Assembly (NCBI GenBank): GCA_043228905.1
Contig: JBHGNT010000016.1
Coordinates: 4,030,001-4,094,000 of the forward strand
Source of the DNA: Azolla caroliniana
Taxonomy: Eukaryota; Polypodiophyta
Reading direction: 5' to 3'
Length of the DNA: 64,000 nucleotides
Shown here: in pieces, positions 21,494 through 31,900 of the stretch
Layout: each line of letters starts with the position of its first letter
How positions within the stretch are numbered: the stretch's first letter is position 1
The notes under the pieces: generated by a model
The model's input: the letters and a program-made list of their open reading frames with translations, nothing else
Database searches by the model: none
Told to the model about the DNA's origin: nothing
Translations under genes and position numbers: made by a program

Positions 21494-21566
21494 TGGATAT
21501 GAGGGGTATTGATCCTCGTACCTCACGCATGCTAATCTAGTGTTTTACCATTTATGTTACATCCGC
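21494..21566 (-). pseudogene. Diverged B-type tRNA-Ala-like copy
   Basis: Related to the array B copies but with cacgcatgctaatctag in the anticodon region and tggatatg at the 3' end. A diverged unit at the right flank of the array. Confidence 0.6.
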
Positions 21567-21877
21567 TTTGACAGTGTTAAAAAGATACAAATAATTGGCT
21601 TCTACACACGAACACGAACGTCAAACCGGTTGTGGCCAGTCGACTCCTAACATCTTCTTGGTTTCTGGCTTACTCTTTAATCTTGTTCTTTGATGATTTC
21701 AAGTACTCCTTGTTGGCCTATTGGCTGGAATGCTTTCCACTTGAGTCATGTCTTCATCACAATCCTACTTCTAGGATTATGGCTTACTCTTTAATCTCGT
21801 CTGGTAAACACTCTTCTATTTAAAAAAGATGACTTTAATCCATAACGTCAAGATGAAGGGTATCATGATAAACCATT

Positions 21878-21950
21878 TGGAGATGAAGGGTATCGATTCC
21901 CATACCTCTCGCATGTTAAGTGAGCGCTCTACCATTTGAGCTATATCCCC
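21878..21950 (-). pseudogene. tRNA-Ala-like with AAC anticodon
   Basis: 73 nt with well-kept D and T arms. The anticodon loop is TTAACAT, which would read as AAC (valine codon GUU), in a stem CTCAC/GCGAG with one A:C mismatch. G3:U70 is kept. Likely decay rather than recoding. Confidence 0.55.
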
Positions 21951-22031
21951 TTTGACAATGTCAAAATGATACAAATAATTATTTCTTGATGAAACCTATG
22001 TGACTTCAATTAGTAAATAGTGGTTCCGCGT

Positions 22032-22681
22032 TGTTGCGTTTCTACGCGCGTGCGTGGAGAAACGAGGCGGGACCACCGGGGTCTTGGACCGAAGAACACG
22101 TGATAGGAAGGGAAAGAGAAAGAGAGAGACGACCGGTAACGTATGAGCAAGAAACACAGGGACACGGCCCGTCAATGCAGAAAACACGAATGGACATAGA
22201 GATAGAGAGACACGAATGTTTGTATATTAACAGATGACACCAAAAACAACAGAGCACGCGAGCGGTTACAACCGAACAGGCCGGCGAACAGATACCGATG
22301 CCTGCTCGTCTGCGCACGAAAGAGGATTGGATGGAGGTGCGGTCGGAAGCACACGGGCATTCCTCGAAGCAGCGCGAGCCTCCCGAAATCCTGCAGAGAA
22401 GAGTGACGGAGAATGAACAGAGGAGAAGCGTTCGGTTACAGTCTGACAGCACTTCGTCCTCCTCAATACGCGATACCTTTCTCCCTGCGTCTCCCTCTCC
22501 TTTATAGCGTCAAGAAGGGAGCCGTCTCCCTCATTTACTTCCTACCTACCGAATCTAACTACCCAGGATATGCCTTTGTACTTAATTCCCTATTATATAC
22601 ATTGAAAGGCATGCACATGCGAAGAGCCGGTTCACGCGCGCTATGTACCGTTTGCGGCAAGGGACGGTTTTCTTCACAACA
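22032..22681 (-). repeat. 3' LTR of gypsy element 1
   Basis: 650 bp, TGTTG...CAACA. On the element strand it contains gctataaagg (plus-strand cctttatagc near 22500), a likely TATA region. It differs from the 5' LTR at numerous sites plus a small indel near its end, so the insertion is much older than the nested copia. Confidence 0.9.
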
Positions 22682-22698
22682 TCCGCCCCCACCTAACC
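22682..22698 (-). other. Polypurine tract of gypsy element 1
   Basis: On the minus strand, aggtgggggcgga immediately precedes the 3' LTR. This is the expected plus-strand primer position. Confidence 0.7.
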
Positions 22699-22793
22699 GT
22701 GCATCTACCGGTGTGCGCCAAAATTGCACTCTGGTTGGAGAAAACCGTTCCGGGTTCCGGTTCCTCGTTCATCGGTTCGTCCCCCGTCTCGGA

Positions 22794-25700
22794 CTATTCG
22801 TCGTCGTTGTCCAGGCCTCTTAGATCGGGTTTGCTGTCGTGGCGCTTCTTGAACGCTTTGATCCGCTTCCCTGCTACCGGTATCACCATCCTCGTACCGT
22901 CGAGTTCCGCCAGGTGATACGTCCCGTTGTCGTTGGCGCTCGTTACCACGTAAGGCCTGAACCACCGCTTTGCAAACTTCCGTGTTGCCCTATGCTGGTT
23001 GTCGAGGCTGTTGTCGTAAACTAGCACCCAGTCGCCTTCCTCGATTTTCTTTGGTTGGAGCCGGTGGGTTCGGTCGAACCGGGCTTTGTTCTTGATCCTC
23101 GCCGTCCGAAGTCTCTCCACCGCTCGTTCCACGTCCTCTGGCCTCCGCTCGAGCTGCCATATACGCGCGACTAGCAGTTCTTCCCGACTCATCTCGTCTC
23201 TCCAGTCTACTGTCGCCCAAGAGGAGATCGTCCGTTCCATCGGCATGATCGGTTTCTGTCCGAACATGAGCTCTGACGGCATGAACTCGGTTACCGAACT
23301 GTGCGTTGTTCGGTCCGCCCACAAGGCATAAGGTAACAGCCGTGGCCAGTTCCCGAACTGGCCTCTGCATGCTCGGACTAGCGCTTTGACGATCGGTCCG
23401 TGTCCGCGCTCCACCTTCCCGTTCGCCTCCGGATTGTACGCTGTGGTGAGCGAGAGCTTGACCCCTAACCAGTCGAATAGCTCCTCGGCCTCTTCAGCGT
23501 CCAACTCACCGCGGTCAGCCACGATCTTCCCGACGCACCCGTACCGGCATATCACGTCGTCGATCCGGAACCGACACACGGCCGCGGTCGTTTTGTTCTG
23601 CAGGGCTCGGCCTTCCACCTGGTTCGTCAGGTCCTCCCGGGCCAGCACCAGATATCGCATCTGCCCTACGCCCATCGGCATCGTCACCAAATCTACCATC
23701 CATTTGAAATGGATGGCCGGAGGGTAAGTAGGGTGAAGCTCATCCCGATGTCGGACTATGGAGTGCATCTGACAGCTCTCACAAGTTGTCACGAACCGAT
23801 GCACGTCCCGATACAGTCCTGGCCACCAGTACTTCCCCTTCAGTTTCTCGAACGTGGCCCACGTCCCATGGTGTCCAGCCCAGGGGCTGTCGTGGTAGGC
23901 CTTCAGCAACTCCTCCTGCTCCTCCTTCATCGCCACTACTCGGAGCGGGATGCCGCTTCTCTTCTTCGGGTGCTTCCATAAGTATCCGTCCCGGAGAAAG
24001 AATCAGTATGCTTTCTTCCGGATCCGGTTGGCCTCGTTCTTTGTCCATGATGCGTCCGACGTCATCGTCGTCAAGAATCCTACAATCTGCAGCCACTCCC
24101 CATCGTACTTGCTTTCGTTAAAATCGTTAAGCGCCTGAGTGCTTCCCCCCTCGGTTGTTACGTAAGCCGCCTCAAAGAAGTCCACGCCGACTTACTCGTC
24201 CTCCGAAACCATGCCGCCCTCGTCGTCGAATCGCGCCCTCGAAAGCATGTTGGCCATGGCATTGTCTTTCCCAGAAATGTGTCGTATTTCCGGATCCAGA
24301 GACTTGATGTACGCTATCCACCTGAGCATTGCCAGGTCCGGGGTTGCGCATCCGGAAACCATGCCGAGAATCGGCAGGCAGTCCGTCTCGATAATCACCT
24401 CTGTCCCGATCAGATAGTCTTTATCGGCCTTCACCGCCGAAACGATACCCCAGAGTTTGCGTTTAACTTGGGCGTATCCTCGCTGTCGCTCGCTGAGGAC
24501 CTTCGCACCGAACCGGATTGGGAACTGAATGCCATCCTCATCTTCTTGGTTGACGACCCATCCGATCCCGGTCGGACTTGTATCTACCGTTATGTAGATG
24601 GGAGTACCTTTCTCGTAGACAGCCTTTCGGAGTGCCGAAGCTGCAGCAAGAGCCGCCTTCATCTTTCGGACCGACTCCATGTGCTCGTCTCGCCACTCAA
24701 ATTTGCACCCCTTTTTCAGCAACCCGTATAGCGGCTCGGCAACGTGGGCGTAATGCGGGATCCATATGTGGTAGAACGCGCATGCTCCCAAGAACCTCCG
24801 TACCTCCGTGACCGAGTTACAATCGGGCTTCATTGCGGAGATGGCTTCCTCTTTAGCCGGAGACGGTTTCCAGCCATACGGTCCTCATAGATGTCCGACG
24901 ACCATGATCTCTGATTGCCCGAAGGCCGATTTCTCCCCGGAGAAGGTGAGCCTCGCGTCCTCTAGCCTCTGCAGCACCCTCTCGCAGTCGTCAATGTGTG
25001 TCGCCACGAATTTCCGGCATCCGTCCGGTCCGATCGTTTCGTCCTTTTCCTCCACCGGACACCCCTTGATCGGGATGTGGTCCAAGAATGGCATGGTGAT
25101 GTCCGGGATACAGTCCCTCAGTACCTTGTTCATTGCATTCACCATGTGGGCCACCGAGTTCGTCCCTCCTTGTGGCAGGGTACACATCCGAACTAGGTCG
25201 AGAGGAGTCCGCATCGTCATAATGTCTCTGCTCTCTACGACTAGTTGGAACTGATCGTACCCCGAGAACAGAGCCCCGACCGAGTAGATCGACCTTCCGG
25301 CGAAGGCCTCCACGAACTCGTCTATCGTTGGTCTGATTCCTGCGTTCCGAATGGTCACTCTGTTGACCGGTTGCAGGTCTTGAATGAAGCGCAATGTCCC
25401 GTTCTTCTTCGGTACGGTAAACCACTAGTTCGAGTACGGGGCACTCGACAGTTCGAGAATGCCCATATCGACTTTCTGTCTCAATAGCTCCATGAGCTCC
25501 GGGATGTGAGCTCTCGGTACCGGAATTGGTTTGAGATTCCACGGCACATGCGGTACCGTGAATATCACCATCGGCTTCACGACTGTCGGGTCTACGCACC
25601 TGATCTCTCCTGGTGAGAATGCGACGGCTTTCCCGTGCCTTCCGAGCATTCTCCGAAACCGGTCTTCTTCCGCTGGCAGTAGGAAACCGCCCCCACCGAT

Positions 25701-26561
25701 TTTGAGCTCCCGTAGCGTTCTGTCGGTGAAGGTGTGTCCTAAGTAGGCCGGATCTCGTAAACTGGGGTCCGACACGACCCCCTTGATTCGCAACTCGCTG
25801 CCCTCCGGTAAGGGTGCCGCGACTGGCCTTACCTTCCGGTCCACAGTCTTGTACTTCGTGTTAACCCGGGCCGTCCAATCCGACTCGAGCCCTCGACTGA
25901 AGTCCGCGATGACTTCGTACATCTCTTCTGAACAAACCGGTATCGTCCGGTCCTCTTTAAGGCCCTCTCCGACCACCTCTCGCAGTATTCCCAAGGTATC
26001 GTCGAAGGAGACCGCCTCCACGGCTCCGTTGATTTCCTCGTTGGGCCCGAGAACTCCGAACGCCCGAAGTCGCTTTTCTACCCTTGTCTTTTCTCGGCCT
26101 ACGATGCCGACTATCGTACGCCCTCTGTTGTCGGAGAAACAAAACTTCCTACTTATGGTACAAGGTTTCTTCGGTTTCGCTTCTATCGTACATTTGTGGG
26201 GTTTTCCCGGAGTGTCCGGACTGTCGTGGCCCCACGCCTTGGCAGCCCTCTCTAAAAATCCTCTCGGTTCTCGCCACCGAGGGACTCGTGGTTTCGCTCG
26301 TGGTTCGGTCACACCGTCAGGAACTGGACCGAATGACGCCCGTCCTGACTCTTGACCCTCGCGTAAGCCGACCCGTTGTCCAGCACCTTGGTCTCCATTC
26401 GCGCTGCCGTTATGTACGGTTCTCCCAGTATGACCAGGTGCGAGGACGTCTCCTGCACAAAGAAGTGTTGGTCTATCTCGACATCGCCGATCTTGACTCG
26501 CACGTTTGGGCAAGCCCCGTGTAGTTCCTCGGTGGCGCGCGTCGCCGCCCGTATCTTCCAC
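22794..26561 (-). pseudogene. Gypsy element 1 pol: RT, RNase H, integrase
   Basis: One frame (minus strand) broken by four in-frame stops at 25425-25427 (TAG), 24885-24887 (TGA), 24192-24194 (TAA) and 24003-24005 (TGA). RT region is 25400-24900. Its catalytic motif reads FLDH where the sister copy has FLDD, so an essential Asp is lost. RNase H (24830-24200) has TVDTSPTGIGW and ETDCLPILGM. Integrase (24000-22794) has an H..H..C..C zinc region (HHGTWATF to CESCQMH), the core residues in MVDLV and VADRGEL, and the Glu in GKVERGHG, then a C-terminal DWVLVYDNSLD segment. No host function. Confidence 0.9.
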
Positions 26562-27373
26562 CCGTGCTTAGTGTTGATCGGCCATTTCCCCTTCTTGTAG
26601 AAGTCCATGGACATCAGGTTTATTTCCGAACCGTGGTCCACTAGCGCCACCACCGGTTCCTGAACATCTCCGATCTTCACCGGGGTTTCTGTGGTCGCTC
26701 GGGCCCAGTCTGGCCTCGAATAGTGGCTCTCCGCCCACTCGTCTTCCAGCGCCATGTCCTCTATGTGCGTTGTCCGCACCTCCACCGGCCTTTCCAGTTC
26801 TGCCTTCGTCAACAGCCTCTTCCTCTTCACCAAGTCCACGATGGAGTCGTGGAACTCCTGCTTGGCGATTCCGAGCACCTCCGGCAACGACAGTTCCACT
26901 TTGCTGTCGAGGATTCGTTCTTCCAGGACCTTTCGTAGGTCCGTGGTCCTTTCGATCTCCGTGCCCAAACGGTACCCGCCCTTCTTTTGGTTATCCGGGG
27001 CACTGGACTCACCGGCCTCGTTCCATTTCGGCCCATATCGGGTTTCGTATCTCTGTGAGGGTCCGGCCCCTCCAGTTTTACCTACTCGTTTGTCTTCAAC
27101 CAGAGCCTCGTAGTTCTGGCAAGCTGCTTCGACGAAACCCGTCTTTTCTTCGACCGGGTCACTCCACCCGGTTACCTCCTGGACCCGCTTCTCCGTGCGG
27201 TCCGCCTGGTCTCTCTTTAGTCGGGCACCGGCGAGGCCTTCCAACACCGTCGGCCAGAACCCGGCTTTGCTCTCCTTCCGGGCCTCGCTGCCTCCAACCG
27301 GAATACCGGCTGACACTAGGTAGTGGACGGTCTCCGCGTGCCGGGTTGCCGCCTCTTCCATCAGCCTTTTCAT
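26309..27373 (-). pseudogene. Gypsy element 1 protease region of gag-pro
   Basis: The frame is continuous with gag except for a TGA just upstream (LN-stop-ND, where the sister copy has LNRND, a CGA to TGA change). The aspartic protease motif is VVALVDHGSEINLMS: Asp-His-Gly, not the usual Asp-Thr/Ser-Gly. The same DHG occurs in the related fragment at 55366-55944, so it is a family trait. The C-terminal part overlaps the start of pol in another frame. Confidence 0.85.
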
Positions 27374-27391
27374 TCCTCCTCGCCCGTCGTT

Positions 27392-28303
27392 TCAGTTCAG
27401 GGTCCTCCGGGTATCGCTGGCGTGCACCCGACCTTCCCACAGGTACACTACCCGGCTTCTCAAAGCCTCCATAAAGTCCCCGCAGTCTTTCCGGATGTGG
27501 CCGACCTCGTCGCACCACATGCACCTACTTCCTGCCGGCGGCCGTCGGTCACGAGCCTGATCGCCGCCTTCCCTCCGAGCCTGGGCGATCTGGAGATCCT
27601 TTACCGCTCGTCTCAACTCCTCCAAAGCTGTTCCCCCGGATGAGCCTCTGACCACGCCGGTCGAAGCCGAACCGGTTTCGAGCCACTCCCGGGTCTCTTC
27701 CCTTTGCACCTGCAGTATCAGTTCGAGCTTCCTTGTTGCGACAGGTCCCGCCCCGGTCGCCTCTGTATTAGCCCACTCCCACCGTTTGTCAAAACGGCCG
27801 CAGACTCTTTTTACTGCGGCCCAGTCGGCCGTCAGCCCGTCTTCGGTTTCCAGTAAGGAGCCAACTTGCCCCCGATCCCGTGCGTTAACCGATTTGACAA
27901 ACAATAGGACACGACTTGTGTCCAGAATGGTCCGATCGAGCGCTGAAAGGCACGCAAAGTGTTCCTCAAACTCCCAGAGGAGTACCGACGCATTTCTTCC
28001 TTTGTTGGGGGACTCCACCCACTCCATGAAGCCCCACTTCGAAAGTCGAAGCGCGTCATCCAGCCCGTATTTCTCCAGGAGCCGTCCTTCGAACTCCTCC
28101 CAGGTCCGGCTCTCTGCCCGGACTTCGAGCACCTCCGCATGGATGCCGGGCATCGCCACTCGAGGGAATCCGGCAAGACCCCTCTCTTCCGGAATATCCC
28201 TCATCAACATCTCCGCCCGGTAGGATGCCAAATAACTCGTGGCATCCTTTCCACTAAACCGGCCGATCATACCGACGATCGCCTCAATAGCCCTGTCAAG
28301 GGC
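27392..28303 (-). pseudogene. Gypsy element 1 gag (main part)
   Basis: Capsid-like region (LDRAIEAIVGMIGRFSGKDA, WEEFEGRLLEKYGLDDALRL) followed by a CCHC zinc knuckle CMWCDEVGHIRKDC near 27500. The N-terminal end lies on the far side of the nested copia insertion (33655-33751: EEQKMRGSDLAEAMASAVDQ). The insertion length plus target duplication (5346 bp) is a multiple of three, but the inserted DNA carries stops. Confidence 0.88.
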
Positions 28304-28308
28304 GTCGG

Positions 28309-28920
28309 TGTTGGGAATCAACGCTTCGATTCACCTTCTTCACTCAGCCACAACCGAGTAAGCGCGAATCAATGGAGCAGAAAATAGGAACCACAAAGAG
28401 AAACAAAACGCGAACACACAGGGATTAACGTGGAAAACCCTAGACGGGAAAAACCACGGGAGTACAGGACTCCAAACTAACACTATACAGAGAAGTATAC
28501 AATGGCGAGCTGCAAGGCGACGACCTTGAGCTCGCTGTCCTCGCCACAGGAGGCGGAAATACAAAGAGGCGTCGTCCTCTTCCTCTCTCACGCTCTATCT
28601 CTCTCTCTCTCTCACGGTTGCTCCCTCTTCACTCCTCTTGAGTGGAAAAACAGAAAAAATGATTAGCAACAACAAAGCTGTTTGCCCTAAGTCATATTTA
28701 TACATATATGACTTTGGGGCTATTTACAACTATAGCCTCAGGGGCCCATAGCGAACATATTCACGGATATGTCCCTGCATCCGGATCGCTCTCCGGGTAC
28801 ATTCGTCATCCGGCACCGAAGCCGGGGTCTTCAACATCCGGATCCGAAACCGAAACCGGGCTCGTCGGCTTTCATCTCCGACATCCGACCATCCCATCTG
28901 AAGGGATCATAATCCCAACA
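28309..28920 (-). repeat. 3' LTR of nested copia element
   Basis: 612 bp, TGTTGGGA...TCCCAACA, with a 7-8 bp inverted repeat at its ends. It contains a CT-rich stretch and, on the element strand, TATA-like text near 28700 (plus-strand tttatacatatatg). Confidence 0.95.
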
Positions 28921-28932
28921 AACTCCCCCTTC
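28921..28932 (-). other. Polypurine tract of nested copia
   Basis: On the minus strand, gaagggggagtt abuts the 3' LTR. It overlaps the polyprotein stop region. Confidence 0.85.
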
Positions 28933-31900
28933 ACTTCGGCATGGGATGTCTTTCCAATCCGATCCTCTTCCGGCATGCTTCCAGCTTGTCGGGTGTGAGG
29001 ACCTTGGTCAGCATATCCGATCCGTTCTCGTCCGTGTGGATCTTTGTCAGCACGAACTCCTTGTCTTCTATCCTTTCCCGGATCCAGTGATATCTTCGCT
29101 GGATGTGCTTCGTCCGGGAGTGATAGGCCGCGTTCTTAGCAAGGTGGATTGCACTCTGACTGTCACAGTAGAGTCGGTACTCCTCCTGCCGGATACCGAG
29201 CTCTCTAATGAAGTCCTTCATCCATATTACTTCCTTGCCGGCTTCAACAGCCGCCATGTACTCTGCCTCCGTAGTTGACAACGCAACCGTCTTCTGCAGT
29301 CTCGACTGCCATGAAACAGCTCCCCCTGCATACGTCATCACATACCCTGATGTGGACCGGCTGGTATCTGCATCAGCCGACATATCCGAATCGGTAAAGC
29401 CGTCGAGTTCGGGCTTACCGGAGCCGAATCGGAGGCACACATTTGTCGTGCCCTTCAGGTATCGGAGTATCCACTTGGCCGCGTTCCAATGCTCTTTGCC
29501 GGGATTGCTCATGTACCGGCTCACCACTCCGACTGCATATCCGATGTCCGGTCTCGTACACACCATGGCGTACATCAAGCTCCCGACAACTGAGGCATAC
29601 GGCACTTTCATCATATCCTCCTTTTCAGTCTTTGTCTTGGGACTTTGCTTGCTGGACAGTTTGCAGTTTTCCGGGAGGGTCGATCCGACCGGTCTTGCTT
29701 CCGACATGTTGAACCGGTGAAGCACCTTCGTCACGTACTTCTCCTGTGACAGCCACAACTGCTTCTTCTTCCGGTCCCGGATGATGTGCATCCCTAGTAT
29801 TTGCCTCGCCGAACCCAAGTCCTTCATTGAGAAGGTTCGGTGAAGAGCCTTCTTCAGCATCCGTATCTTGACCTGGTCCCGTCCGACGATCAACATGTCG
29901 TCCACGTACAGGAGGAGTATTAGGAAGTCTCCTCCTTCGAACTTCTTCACAAACACGCAGTGGTCGGACTGCGTTTTGAGGTACCCTTCGTCGGTCATGA
30001 AGGAGTCGAATTTCCGGTACCATTGCCGGGGAGCCTGCTTCAGTCCGTAAAGGCTCTTCTTCAACCGGCATACCAGGTGCTCCTTCCCTTTCTTCTCGAA
30101 TCCTTCCGGTTGCTGCATGTAGATCTCTTCATCGAGGTCACCGTGAAGGAATGCCGTCTTCACGTCCATCTGTTCTACCTCGAGGTCCATGCTTGCCGCT
30201 ATGCTCAGCACCGTCCGGATGGAGGTCATCTTCACTACCGGGGCAAATATCTCGTCGAAGTCGACGCCCTTCTTCTGCTGAAACCCCTTCACCACGATCC
30301 TGGCTTTGTATCTCGGGGGGTTTCCGGCATCTCCCGGTTTCAGCTTGAACACCCACTTGTTTCGAAGTGCCCGCTTTCCTTTCGGCAACTCCACAAGTTC
30401 ATATGTGTGGTTCTCATGCAGGGAATCCATCTCGTCCTGCATGGCACTCAACCACCTGCGGCTCTGGGTGTCGTGCTTTGCTTCTTCAAAGCTCTCCGGC
30501 TCCCCCTCGTCGGTTAGCAGCATGTGCTCTGGGTCTGGAAATCTCCGGGGGGCCCTCCTCTCTCTTAGAGGATATCTCCGTTCGGGAGCTTCGGTAACCG
30601 GTTCTTCCGATTCTTCTTCTTCATCCGAATCCATTTCGGGATCGGGGCCGGTTCCGGTATCATTTTCATCTTCTTCGGCCGGTTCTGTTTCTTCACCGTC
30701 TTCGGCCGGATCCTCGAGTGCTAACCGGTCCCTTGCCGGTCGGGACTGCTCCTCATAAAGTTGATCCTCACCGGTTGACTTGCAGCTCTTCATCTTCTTC
30801 TCCGACTCCCAGTCGGCGAGTGTCTTGTTCTCCATGAAGATGATATCACGACTCCGGAATATCTTCTTGTCAACCGGGTCCCATACTCGGTAGCCGAACT
30901 CGTCATCGTCGTAACCGAGGAATATGCATGGCCGGGTCTTTGGATCTAGCTTTCCTCTCCGGTCCTTTGCCACATGCACGTATGCGAGACACCCGAACAC
31001 CTTCAGATGCCGGTAGGACACTTCCTTACCGGTCCACACTTTCTGCGGCGTGTCTCCGTCCAAAGGTACTGAGGGTGATCTGTTTATCACGTATGTCGCC
31101 GTCGACATTGCCTCAGCCCAAAACCCCTTGGGTAATTTCGCATGCGCCAGCATACTCCGGACCCTCTCCATTATGGTCCGGTTCATCCTCTCAGCCAGCC
31201 CGTTCAGTTCCGGCGTCTTCGGCACAGTAAACTCGAGTCGGATTCCCTTCGAGCGACAGTACTCCTGGAACTGCCCCCGGTATTCCCCTCCGTTATCCGC
31301 TCGTATCGCTTTCAGCTTCTTGCCGGATTCCCTTTCCACTCTCGCGTGGAGTTCTTTGAAGACGCACAACACTTGGTCCTTTGTCTTCATCGGTGCCGTC
31401 CACAATTTTCGGCTATGATCATCGATGAATGTTACGAAGTACTGGGCTCCGCCATGTGACTTCGTTTCTACCTGACACACATCAGTGTGCACCAACTCCA
31501 ATGGTGCGCTACGTCTCGTCGGTGGCCTTGAGTGGAAGGAGGTTCGGTTCTGCTTACCGGCCAGGCAATCGGTGCACTTCTCCAGGTGCACATGCTTCAC
31601 TGGGATAAGGTTGTCTTCTGCAAGCCTCTTCATCCCCTTCTCACTCATGTGGCACAGTCTTTTGTGCCACAGCTCACCGGCAGTGTCGGCTGCCACATTC
31701 AGCTCTTCCGGACATAACCGGGCATTCATCAGGTACAGTGTGTTGTCTTTCCGGGCCCGAGCCACTATCAGGCTCCCCTTGCTGAACTTCATTACGCCGT
31801 TCCGGATGCTACCTGTGTAGCCTTCATCGTCTAGCCTCCCGGCCGAAATCAGGTTCAATCGAACCTCCGGAACGTGTCGGACATCCTTCAGCAGCATTTT

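Noticed and set aside
22042-22466. Overlapping ORFs of 60-136 codons in the gypsy LTRs
   Set aside because: They lie within LTRs on both strands and recur, altered, in the other LTR. No retroelement protein matches.
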